From Saprospira grandis (GTDB taxonomy: Bacteria; Bacteroidota; Bacteroidia; Chitinophagales; Saprospiraceae): a stretch of 64,000 bases of DNA. The notes under the pieces were generated by a model. It ran no database searches. It worked only from the letters and a program-made list of their open reading frames with translations, and was not told the DNA's origin. Where the stretch lies: the NCBI RefSeq assembly GCF_027594745.1, contig NZ_CP110854.1:2026501-2090500 (forward strand). The letters are read 5' to 3'. The position numbers were made by a program, and so were the translations under genes. This document shows, piece by piece, positions 32,162 to 39,820 of this stretch. Positions within the stretch are counted from its first letter, which is position 1; the number at the start of each line of letters is the position of its first letter.

Positions 32162-34270
32162 TTAAGAGATTTTACTAAAGGTTCTTTGCTTTTGGGCGTG
32201 CAAAAGCTCGCGTTTGAGCGGCAGGTTTTCGGGCTTTTCAAAGAGGGGGTCTTGGGCCACAATTTCTTTGGCTAAGTTTCTGGCCGTTTGCAAAATTCGG
32301 CCATCTTTGGCCAAATCGGCTAGGCGCAAACTCAAGATACCCGACTGCTGAGTGCCATCGATACTTCCTGGTCCTCTCAATTTAAGGTCTGCTTCCGCAA
32401 TTTCAAAACCATCTGTCGTTTTGCACATGGTTTTCATCCGAAAACGGCCTTCTTTAGACAATTTATAGCCCGTCATCAAAATACAATAGGCCTCTCCACC
32501 GCCTCGGCCCACTCTTCCCCGAAGCTGATGCAGCTGGGCCAAACCAAAACGCTCGGCATTTTCAATGACCATGAGGGTGGCATTGGGCACATTTACGCCT
32601 ACCTCAATGACCGTAGTGGCCATGAGGATTTGGGTTTCTCCATTGGCAAAACGCTGCATCTCATAATCTTTGTCTTCCGCCTTTTGGCGGCCATGCACCA
32701 CACTAATTTGATATTGGGGCTGTGGAAATTCTCTTAAAATGCTTTCATAGCCTTCCATCAGGTTTTTGATTTCGGCCAAGGCTTCTGATTCCGATTCTTC
32801 AATTAATGGATAGACAATATAGACCTGATGCCCCTTGGCTATCTGCTCTTTTATTTGCCCAAACACCCAAAGTCGACTACTCTCAAATTTGTGGGAGGTC
32901 TGAATAGGCAAACGGCCCGGAGGCATTTCATCAATGGCCGAAACCTCCAAATCGCCATAAACGGTCATGGCCAAGGTGCGGGGAATGGGCGTGGCGGTCA
33001 TGACCAAAACATGGGGCGGGCCAGCCGCATTTTTTTTCCACATTTTGGCCCTTTGCATCACCCCAAAACGATGTTGCTCATCAATAATGACAAGGCCCAA
33101 GTTCTTAAATACTACCGCATCCTCAATTAATGCGTGGGTGCCAATGAGAATATGGATACGCCCCTCGGCCAAATCTTCTAGCAATTCTCTACGCTGAACG
33201 CCCTTGATAGAACCCGTGAGTAGCTCAATCCGAATATCCAGTCCCTCGGCCATTTTGAGCAGGGACTCAAAATGCTGCTGGGCCAAAATTTCGGTAGGCG
33301 CCATTAATGCCGCCTGAAAGTCGTTGTCTAGGGCCATGAGCATAGACATAAAGCCGACCACCGTTTTCCCACTCCCCACATCGCCCTGCAAAAGGCGGTT
33401 CATCTGCTGGCCCGAACCAAGGTCCTTGCGGATTTCTCGAAGGACTCGCTTTTGGGCGCCCGTTAGCTCAAATTTGAGGTTGTTTTGGTAAAAGCCATTG
33501 AAAAAGCCGCCAATATGCGGAAACAAATGCCCTTTGGTTTCTAGTTGCTTAAGGCTTTTGCGCTGCAAAATGCGCAATTGCAAAAAAAAGAGCTCCTCAA
33601 AAATAAAGCGTCGGCGGGCTTGGTCTTTTTGGGCCAAGGTTTTGGGAAAATGAATGCCAATTAGGGCCTCCAAACGGCTGGGCAGCTTCATGCTATCGAG
33701 CAAATATTGGGGCAGGGTTTCGGGCAAATGCTCGGGCTCTTTATAAATTGGAATCAGGGCATTGCGGATAATTTTATGCAGGTCCTTAGACTTAATCCGC
33801 TTGCTGGCCATTTTTTCCGTTACCCGATAAACGGCATCCATCCGGGGCTCTAGGCTACTATTTTTGGCCGTTAGCGGCTCCAGTTCTGGGTGAGTAATGC
33901 TCAGATTGCGGCCAAACTGCTGCACCTTGCCATAAATCACGTATTCAATGCCCGTTTGCAGTTGTTTGACCCAATTGAGGCCCCTAAACCAAACCAGCTC
34001 AATTTGGCCCGTATCATCTCTAAAAATGCCGACCATCCGCTTTTTTGCGCCCTCGCCATGGCTATCAATTCGGCGCAAAATTCCTCGAATTTGCACTGGG
34101 GTTTCATTGGCCTCTAGCTCCCCAATTTTATGAAAAACGCTACGGTCAATATAGCGAAAAGGGTAGTTCATCAGCAGTTGTTCTAGGGTAAAAATTCCCA
34201 GCTCCTTTTTGAGTAAATCGGCCTTTTGTGGCCCAACTCCCTTGACGTATTCTATAGATTTCTCTAACAT
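32162..34270 (-). CDS. recG: ATP-dependent DNA helicase RecG
   Basis: Helicase of 702 residues, normal length, that reverses stalled replication forks and Holliday junctions. N-terminal wedge domain with OB fold ('IQIRGILRRIDSHGEG'); Walker A 'GDVGSGKTV' (~296-304), 'MAPTEILAQQH', DEQH box at ~396 in 'VIIDEQHRFGVMQR', 'MTATPIPRTLAMTVYGDLE', and motif VI 'QLRGRVGRGG'. The C-terminal TRG motif region 'LKLRGPGSIDGTQQSG' is present. First gene of a leftward operon with two membrane coiled-coil proteins and a GT39-like protein, an unusual set for recG. Confidence 0.97.
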   Translation of the reverse strand: MLEKSIEYVKGVGPQKADLLKKELGIFTLEQLLMNYPFRYIDRSVFHKIGELEANETPVQIRGILRRIDSHGEGAKKRMVGIFRDDTGQIELVWFRGLNWVKQLQTGIEYVIYGKVQQFGRNLSITHPELEPLTAKNSSLEPRMDAVYRVTEKMASKRIKSKDLHKIIRNALIPIYKEPEHLPETLPQYLLDSMKLPSRLEALIGIHFPKTLAQKDQARRRFIFEELFFLQLRILQRKSLKQLETKGHLFPHIGGFFNGFYQNNLKFELTGAQKRVLREIRKDLGSGQQMNRLLQGDVGSGKTVVGFMSMLMALDNDFQAALMAPTEILAQQHFESLLKMAEGLDIRIELLTGSIKGVQRRELLEDLAEGRIHILIGTHALIEDAVVFKNLGLVIIDEQHRFGVMQRAKMWKKNAAGPPHVLVMTATPIPRTLAMTVYGDLEVSAIDEMPPGRLPIQTSHKFESSRLWVFGQIKEQIAKGHQVYIVYPLIEESESEALAEIKNLMEGYESILREFPQPQYQISVVHGRQKAEDKDYEMQRFANGETQILMATTVIEVGVNVPNATLMVIENAERFGLAQLHQLRGRVGRGGGEAYCILMTGYKLSKEGRFRMKTMCKTTDGFEIAEADLKLRGPGSIDGTQQSGILSLRLADLAKDGRILQTARNLAKEIVAQDPLFEKPENLPLKRELLHAQKQRTFSKIS

Positions 34271-34296
34271 AAAGCGCTGATTTTATGATTTTTTTT

Positions 34297-34544
34297 GGGG
34301 CGTTACTCCTTTCAGTCGTCGAACTGCGGCTTGCAGCCTTGTTGTCGCTGCGGCTTCGCCTTGCGGCGCTCCCTTTCGTGGCTCGCAGGTCTGCTCGGCC
34401 CTTCGTTTTTTCGCTACGCTCAAAAACTCGGTCTGGCCTTCGGCCCCCCTTACACATCGGTTACTCCCTTTGGTCGTCGAACTGCGGCTTTCAGCCTTGT
34501 TGTGGCCAGTCGCTTCGCTCCTTTGCGGCGGCTTTGCCGCCTGC
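34297..34544 (+). repeat. composite element, copy 13 (type A core flanked by two repeat D copies)
   Basis: GGGGC after eight Ts, repeat D (34302-34346), then a type A-like body: GCTGCGGCTTCGCCTTGCGG, core GGCTCGCAGGTCTGCTCGGC, A/T-rich second hairpin (GTTTTTTCGC ... CAAAAAC), third GGCCTTCGGCC, end TACACATCGG. A second D copy (34460-34503) and a GGCGGCTTTGCCGCC hairpin close it. Confidence 0.83.
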
Positions 34545-34690
34545 TAAGCGTATTTGGACCAACTTGCTATGCTTCAAAAATAAGCCTACAATAAAATAAA
34601 CGCAAGTTTTGAGTTGATTTTGTCTGCTGTTAGAATAAAAAAAGAGAGCAAAGTCCATCTTTTGCTCTCTAGAGAGGGGCGCGCCCAATT

Positions 34691-34814
34691 GGCCCAGCGC
34701 TGCGGAGGGGTGGCCCGAAGGGCCAGACCAAAGCCGCCGAAGGCGGCTGCAGGGCCGAACAGACCTGTGAGCCCCGCAGCATAGCGGCGGCCAGCTTTGC
34801 TGGCCGCGGGCCCC
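34691..34814 (-). repeat. GC-rich hairpin element, copy 14 (type B)
   Basis: Minus-strand GGGGCCCGCGGCC at 34814, first hairpin GGCCAGCAAAGCTGGCC, core TCACAGGTCTGTTCGGCCC, second GCCGCCTTCGGCGGC, third GGCCCTTCGGGCC, end GCAGCGCTGGGCC. Lies nine bases behind the stop of the 34824 gene. Confidence 0.87.
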
Positions 34815-34823
34815 CAAAAAAAA

Positions 34824-35264
34824 TTAAAGGTCCCAAAAAGATTTTGGGCGATTGATATAATCTTGAAGTTGGCGGATGCTGGTCCAGAAATAGCGGCCAG
34901 CAAAATAGAGGGCCACCAAGCAAATCACCCAATGCAAAACATGCAAACTGAAGATAAAGAAAGGGGCCAAAAAGCCAAAGCTAGCCAGCATCATAAACAG
35001 GCCAATACCAATTGTAATGAGGCTATAGGCCAGCAATTGCCGCATATTTTGCAAATATTGTTTGCGGTGCCAATCTTGGTGTTTTCGGACCACATAAAAG
35101 GCGTGCAACAGCTGCCAGGCCGTGAGTAAAAGGACAAAAATGCTGCTATAATACAGCAGCCCAAAATAGTTAAAATGGAGGGCAGCCTGTACCGCCCAAA
35201 GGATAAAGAGAATCAATTGGATCGAGAAATCGAGTAGTAGGCGATATTTGGTAATGCGAAGCAT
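34824..35264 (-). CDS. small four-helix membrane protein, paralogue 3 of 3
   Basis: A 146-residue integral membrane protein with about four hydrophobic segments (near residues 8-28, 36-52, 75-97, 102-125). 'YRLLLDFSIQLILFILW' matches the openings of the two upstream genes ('HLYLDCFIQFVLLLYF', 'MLQFDFIVQSLVYLPT'), so the three form a diverged tandem family (shared D-x-x-(I/V)-Q in helix 1). No known domain is recognised. The start follows the stop of the middle gene by three bases. Function unknown. Confidence 0.6.
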   Translation of the reverse strand: MLRITKYRLLLDFSIQLILFILWAVQAALHFNYFGLLYYSSIFVLLLTAWQLLHAFYVVRKHQDWHRKQYLQNMRQLLAYSLITIGIGLFMMLASFGFLAPFFIFSLHVLHWVICLVALYFAGRYFWTSIRQLQDYINRPKSFWDL

Positions 35265-35267
35265 AAA

Positions 35268-35684
35268 CTAGATCGTTTTGTAGACCGCAAAATAGAGGTC
35301 TCGGAAACAGAGGCCCAAATAGCCAAGGGCAATAATGCCCGCCAAAAATGGCAAAATGGCTACCGTAATCGGGATGGCGCTGCTAATGAGTGGGAGCAAA
35401 AAGGCCCCTACTCCAGGAATATGTAAGGCCATCCAGATACTGCCCCAAAAAACGGCAATGAGTATAATAGAATAAAAACTATACTTCAAAAAAGTTCGTC
35501 GGCTGTGCTGCTCAAAAAAGCGATCATAGATGAGGCCATTGGGCAGTTGCCAAGCCAAAAAGATAAAGGGAATGACCGTTAAGAGCTCGAAAAAGTTTTC
35601 GGTCTTTCCGATTAAAAAGGCAAAATAGAGGAGTAAAACAAACTGAATAAAACAGTCGAGATAAAGATGTTGACGGGCATTCAT
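35268..35684 (-). CDS. small four-helix membrane protein, paralogue 2 of 3
   Basis: A 138-residue protein from the ATG at 35684; a TTG at 35711 would add nine residues without gain. About four hydrophobic segments, the first 'LDCFIQFVLLLYFAFLIG' with the D-x-x-I-Q pattern of its neighbours and a late 'LPFLAGIIALGYLGLCF' helix. Its neighbours are the paralogues at 34824 and 35727 in the same orientation with gaps of 3 and ~42 bases. No function can be assigned. Confidence 0.6.
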   Translation of the reverse strand: MNARQHLYLDCFIQFVLLLYFAFLIGKTENFFELLTVIPFIFLAWQLPNGLIYDRFFEQHSRRTFLKYSFYSIILIAVFWGSIWMALHIPGVGAFLLPLISSAIPITVAILPFLAGIIALGYLGLCFRDLYFAVYKTI

Positions 35685-35726
35685 AAGGCAAAAGGGATTG
35701 ATTTGGGCCAAAGTTAGGCAGAAAGT

Positions 35727-36242
35727 TTAAGAGTTGGCTCTTCGGGCTCTTTGTCTTTCTTGAATCTCTAGCAAGCTGCGTTCATCTTCATCCAATTCGT
35801 CTAAAACAAGGCTAGTTTTTTCAGGGAAAAAACTACTGCTTCCGCTATCTTCAAAGCGGCCAGTTAGCTGCAAATACGTGAGGACATAATAGACGGTGGC
35901 AATAATCATGGGAGGGACAATAATGGTCCCAATAATTATGAAATCGCCATAAGCGGCATTGGCAATGGCAAAAAGGGCGGCAAAATAGACTCCGCAGGCC
36001 ATCAAGTACTTTTTCCGCATCGCGCTGCCATGCCGGATACTGCGGACCAAGCCGCTAAGCAGCTGAGTACCTCCTAGGGGAATTTGCATCAGCAGGGCAT
36101 AAATAAAGGCCTCATTGCTACTGCCCATAAAATAAAAGGTTTCATTGGCCATGGCTATGAGGTAAAGCAAAACGGTGGGGAGGTAGACCAAAGACTGCAC
36201 AATAAAGTCAAATTGGAGCATCCCTTTTGTGGGCGTTTTCAT
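35727..36242 (-). CDS. small four-helix membrane protein, paralogue 1 of 3
   Basis: A 171-residue protein, first of the operon. Helix 1 'QFDFIVQSLVYLPTVLLYLI', three more hydrophobic segments to about residue 125, and unlike its paralogues an extra charged C-terminal tail ('SFFPEKTSLVLDELDEDERS', then RQRARRANS) facing the cytoplasm by the positive-inside rule. A TATCTTTA box lies ~70 bases upstream (36311-36318, minus strand). The family role is unknown; conservation of the D-x-x-(I/V)-Q pattern across the three copies suggests a shared structural need. Confidence 0.6.
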   Translation of the reverse strand: MKTPTKGMLQFDFIVQSLVYLPTVLLYLIAMANETFYFMGSSNEAFIYALLMQIPLGGTQLLSGLVRSIRHGSAMRKKYLMACGVYFAALFAIANAAYGDFIIIGTIIVPPMIIATVYYVLTYLQLTGRFEDSGSSSFFPEKTSLVLDELDEDERSLLEIQERQRARRANS

Positions 36243-36408
36243 AAGCGTAGGATTAAGGTGGGGAAAGTATTTACTCTTAATAAGTTAAGTCTATATAAGT
36301 TAGCCCTTTTTAAAGATAATTAGCCTAAAGCATTTGTTATTTTTACGCAAGTTGGTCCAGATAGTTTCAAAACTTTCAATTTTTATTGAAAGTTTATTTT
36401 TGGGCCTA

Positions 36409-36436
36409 AAAAGGGCGCAGTCATCTGCGCCCTTTT
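36409..36436 (-). terminator. intrinsic terminator of fabI
   Basis: AAAAGGGCGCAG (36409-36420) pairs perfectly with CTGCGCCCTTTT (36425-36436) around TCAT; a T-run follows on the minus strand. A second perfect hairpin (AAACTTTCAAT, 36370-36380, with 36385-36395) lies just beyond. Confidence 0.85.
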
Positions 36437-36447
36437 GTTTACTATCT

Positions 36448-37251
36448 TTATTCAGGCGTTTCGCCCATCATAATTTCGCTCATGCCCATATTAGAGAAAC
36501 CGCCATCATGGTAGAGGTTCTGTAGGGTAACATAGCGAGTATGATCGGAGAAGAGCGAGAGGCAGTAATCTGCGCAAGCTTCTGCGGGGGCGTTGCCTAG
36601 GGGCGACATTTTGTCGGCATAGTCTAGGAATTGGTCAAAGCCTTTTACGCCAGTACCTGCGGTAGTGGGAGTAGGCGATTGTGAAATGGTATTTACACGG
36701 ACCTTATTGCGGACGCCAAAGTGGTAGCCAAAGCTACGGGCAAAAGACTCGAGTAGGGCCTTAGACTCTGACATTTCGCTGTAGTGAGGAAATACTCTTT
36801 GGGCGCCGATATAGCTAAGGGCGAGAATAGAGCCCCATTCGGCCATAGCATCCTTTTGCCAAAGGGTTTGCATGAGTTTGTGAAAAGAGATGGCAGAGAT
36901 ATCAAAGGTTTTCTGCATCCAGTCATATTTGAGGTCGGTATAGGCTTTTTTCTTACGAATATTGACCGACATACCGATAGAGTGCAAAACGAAGTCAATT
37001 TTGCCACCCAAAATCTCTTGGCTTTTTTCTACCAAGGCTTCTAGGTCTTCCAATTTAGTGGCATCGGCAGGGATGGCCTGGCAGTCTAGCTCTTTGGCGA
37101 GTTCATCAATTTGGCCCATTCTGAATGCGATGGGCGCATTGGTCAATACAATATCTGCCCCGGCGGCCTTGGCCTGCTGGGCTACTTTCCAGGCAATCGA
37201 TTGCTCATTGAGTGCGCCGAAAATGATTCCTTTTTTTCCTTTCAAAAGCAT
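36448..37251 (-). CDS. fabI: enoyl-[acyl-carrier-protein] reductase
   Basis: Last reductive step of each fatty-acid elongation cycle, NADH- or NADPH-dependent. 267 residues from the ATG at 37251, where the fold starts ('LLKGKKGIIFGALNEQSIAW'); the frame extends upstream without conserved sequence. The FabI-type active site is Y-x6-K: Tyr157 and Lys164 in 'PHYSEMSESK', with Tyr147 in 'SYIGAQRVFP'. The nucleotide-binding loop G-A-x(5)-S-I-A is at residues 12-20. 'VRVNTISQSPTPTTAGTGVKG' is the substrate loop and is longer than in E. coli FabI, as in Bacteroidota. A single-gene unit with its own terminator. Confidence 0.95.
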   Translation of the reverse strand: MLLKGKKGIIFGALNEQSIAWKVAQQAKAAGADIVLTNAPIAFRMGQIDELAKELDCQAIPADATKLEDLEALVEKSQEILGGKIDFVLHSIGMSVNIRKKKAYTDLKYDWMQKTFDISAISFHKLMQTLWQKDAMAEWGSILALSYIGAQRVFPHYSEMSESKALLESFARSFGYHFGVRNKVRVNTISQSPTPTTAGTGVKGFDQFLDYADKMSPLGNAPAEACADYCLSLFSDHTRYVTLQNLYHDGGFSNMGMSEIMMGETPE

Positions 37252-37492
37252 AGAATCAAGTTTGTTTTGTGTACAAATTTTGGCCTCTTGGCCTTTGGGG
37301 GTGATTCTGCCAGCAAAACTAGCAAACTTCAAGGGCTTTGCCTGTTTTTTGGGCTAAAATTTATTGCTAGGCCCCTTTAATCAGCTGATAAAGCTGGGCC
37401 CCTTTGTTTGTTGAGGGGTTTAGCCCTTATCCTTATATTATTGCGAAGCAGTATCCATATAGCAGGCGGCGAAGCCGCCGCAGGCTGAGGGG

Positions 37493-37601
37493 CTGTAGCA
37501 GGGCCGCCGAAGGCGGCAGACCAAAGCCCGCAGGGCTGCAGGGCCGAGCAGGCTTGCGAGCTGCGCAATGGCCCGACCCAGCCGCAGGCTGGGGCAGCCC
37601 C
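37493..37601 (-). repeat. GC-rich hairpin element, copy 15 (type C)
   Basis: Minus-strand GGGGCTGCCCCAGCCTGCGG at 37601 right behind the typA terminator T-tract; 'GGTCGGGCCATTGCGCAGC', core TCGCAAGCCTGCTCGGCCC, second hairpin CAGCCCTGCGGGCT, third GCCGCCTTCGGCGGC, end GCTACAGCCCCTCAGCC, plus a GGCGGCTTCGCCGCC hairpin to 37462. Confidence 0.87.
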
Positions 37602-37639
37602 AAAAAAAACGTCCCTTTCAGCAAACTGAAAAGGACGTT
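37602..37639 (-). terminator. intrinsic terminator of typA
   Basis: AACGTCCCTTTCAG (37608-37621) pairs with 37626-37639 with one mismatch; eight Ts follow on the minus strand and run directly into repeat copy 15. Confidence 0.9.
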
Positions 37640-37659
37640 ATATAAAGGCCGTTTAGGGC

Positions 37660-39483
37660 TTATTTAATCACCACATTGGCGGCATTGTTGGCGCGTTTAC
37701 GCTCATGCTCTTTCAAGAAGATTTTGCGTAGGCGCAGACTTTCGGGCGTAATTTCTAGGTACTCATCTTCCCCGACATATTCCATGTATTGCTCCAAAGA
37801 GAACTGCAAGGGGGGAGGCAACTTGGCCTTATCATCGGCACCAGAAGAGCGCATGTTAGTGAGCTTCTTCGTTTTGGTAATATTGATCACGAGGTCATTT
37901 TCACGGCTGTGCTCGCCAATAATTTGGCCTTCGTAGATATCTACACCGGGAGAGATGAAGAAAATACCGCGATCTTTGAGTTTGTCCATAGCGTAAGGAA
38001 TAGACGTACCATTTTCCAAAACGATCAATGAACCCTTGTTACGAGAAGGCAATTCGCCTTTCCAAGGAGCGTATTCTACAAAGCGGTGGTTCATGATGGC
38101 TTGGCCAGCCGTAGAGTTGAGGACCAAGGTACGCAAACCGATAATTCCACGAGAAGGAATCATAAATTCGAGGTGCATCAAGTCGCCTTTGGGCTCCATG
38201 ATGGTCATATCGCCTTTGCGCTGAGTGACCAACTCGATGATTTTACCAGAAAACTCATCGGGAACATCTACAGCAAGCAATTCGACGGGCTCCATTTTTT
38301 GGTCGTCAATCATTTTCACGATCACCTGAGGCTTACCTACTTGGAACTCATAGCCCTCGCGGCGCATGCTCTCAATCAATACAGAAAGGTGCATTACACC
38401 ACGGCCAAAGACCATGTAAGAATCGGGGCTTTCGGTTTCTTGAACACGAAGGGCCAAGTTTTTCTCTAGCTCTTTGTGTAGACGGTCGCGAAGGTGGCGA
38501 GAAGTAACATATTTACCCTCCTTACCAAAGAAAGGCGAATCGTTAATTGTGAAAAGCATACTCATGGTAGGCTCATCAATTTTCATGGGCGTAAGGCCTT
38601 CGGGGGCTTCAAAATCAGCGATCGTATCTCCAATCTCAAAGTTTTCAATCCCTACAACAGCACAAAGGTCACCATTTATTACGGTTTCGGTTTCGGCCTT
38701 GCCCAAACCATCAAAAGTATAGAGTTTACGTACTCTTGACTTCTCGATGCTGCCATCGCGCTTCACTACAGAAACGGGCTGGTTTACCGAAAGCGTACCA
38801 CGGTGAACGCGGCCAATCGCCATACGGCCAACATACTGAGAGTAGTCCAAGCTCGTAATTTGCATCTGCAAACTTCCCTCATTTTGGGCAGGAGCAGGAA
38901 TATCTTCTAGTACACGATCGAGGAGGTAAGAAACATCGGCTGTTTGTTCTTTCCAATCAGGACCCATCCAATCATTTTTGGCCGATCCATAAACCGTATT
39001 AAAGTCGAGCTGCTCTTCGCTAGCATCCAAGTTGAACATCAAGTCAAAGACATCTTCTTGCACCTCATCGGGGCGGCAGTTGTCCTTATCTACTTTGTTG
39101 ACCACCACCACAATCGCCTTACCGAGCTCAATAGCTTTGCTCAATACATAACGAGTCTGAGGCATAGGACCTTCAAAGGCATCTACCAAAAGCAGTACGC
39201 CATCGGCCATATTGAGCACTCGCTCTACCTCACCACCAAAGTCGGCGTGACCAGGAGTGTCAATAATGTTAATCTTGGTTCCTTTGTAATTGACCGAAAC
39301 GTTTTTGGCCAAAATGGTAATTCCCCGCTCCCGCTCTTGGTCGTTATTGTCCAAAATCAGCTCTCCTGTTTCTTGATGAGCATGAAAAAGGCGGCAATGG
39401 TGAAGAATTTTGTCTACCAGGGTGGTTTTTCCGTGGTCTACGTGCGCAATGATAGCGATGTTCCGTAGGTTCTGCTTTTGCAT
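37660..39483 (-). CDS. typA: translational GTPase TypA/BipA
   Basis: Ribosome-associated GTPase of 607 residues, normal length, involved in 50S assembly and stress response. Domain order: GTPase with P-loop 'AHVDHGKTTLVD' (residues ~11-22), switch I 'QERERGITI', 'DTPGHADFGGEV' (G3), 'VVNKVDKD' (G4); domain II ('YVGRMAIGRVHRGTLSVNQ'); EF-G-like domains III and V ('SVLIESMRREGYEFQVGKPQ'), and the BipA-specific C-terminal domain ('RSSGADDKAKLPPPLQFSLE'). Single-gene unit; repeats flank it on both sides. Confidence 0.97.
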   Translation of the reverse strand: MQKQNLRNIAIIAHVDHGKTTLVDKILHHCRLFHAHQETGELILDNNDQERERGITILAKNVSVNYKGTKINIIDTPGHADFGGEVERVLNMADGVLLLVDAFEGPMPQTRYVLSKAIELGKAIVVVVNKVDKDNCRPDEVQEDVFDLMFNLDASEEQLDFNTVYGSAKNDWMGPDWKEQTADVSYLLDRVLEDIPAPAQNEGSLQMQITSLDYSQYVGRMAIGRVHRGTLSVNQPVSVVKRDGSIEKSRVRKLYTFDGLGKAETETVINGDLCAVVGIENFEIGDTIADFEAPEGLTPMKIDEPTMSMLFTINDSPFFGKEGKYVTSRHLRDRLHKELEKNLALRVQETESPDSYMVFGRGVMHLSVLIESMRREGYEFQVGKPQVIVKMIDDQKMEPVELLAVDVPDEFSGKIIELVTQRKGDMTIMEPKGDLMHLEFMIPSRGIIGLRTLVLNSTAGQAIMNHRFVEYAPWKGELPSRNKGSLIVLENGTSIPYAMDKLKDRGIFFISPGVDIYEGQIIGEHSRENDLVINITKTKKLTNMRSSGADDKAKLPPPLQFSLEQYMEYVGEDEYLEITPESLRLRKIFLKEHERKRANNAANVVIK

Positions 39484-39547
39484 ACAGCTAAGTTGAAAAA
39501 GATCTGTAAGAACAAACTCATAAGACTATGGACCCATTTATTTTTTT

Positions 39548-39664
39548 GGGGCCTCCGCAGCAAAGCTGCGGCGCTACGTTTCGGGGCTCGCTATTCGCTC
39601 GGCCCTTCGGCGGCTTTGCCGCCTCGGTCTGGCCCTGCGGGCCACCCCTGCACATCGCTAGGCC
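39548..39664 (+). repeat. GC-rich hairpin element, copy 16 (type A)
   Basis: GGGGCCTCCG after seven Ts; first hairpin CGCAGCAAAGCTGCG, core GCTCGCTATTCGCTCGGCCC, second GGCGGCTTTGCCGCC, third GGCCCTGCGGGCC, end CACATCGCTAGGCC. Faces the typA start, 64 bases away. Confidence 0.9.
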
Positions 39665-39730
39665 AATTGGAGGCCGCCAACTTTTGGCTTGCCCAATGAC
39701 CTTTTCGTCATAAGTTGCTCTAAATGAATA

Positions 39731-39767
39731 AAAAAAGCAGCCCCTTGGGGAGCCGCCTAAGCTGCCG
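39731..39767 (-). terminator. intrinsic terminator of the 39821 gene
   Basis: On the minus strand GGCAGC pairs with GCTGCT around an inner CCCC/GGGG stem and seven Ts follow (A-run 39730-39736 on the + strand). Confidence 0.75.
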
Positions 39768-39820
39768 CAAAAGTACAGCTAAATCTTTGAGTAATAAAGT
39801 TTTTTAAAGTTATTTTTAGG

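Noticed and set aside
31867..32262. 131-residue start for the small membrane protein
   Set aside because: The first 38 residues overlap the 3' end of recG in another frame and lack a signal; the ATG at 32148 fits the operon spacing.
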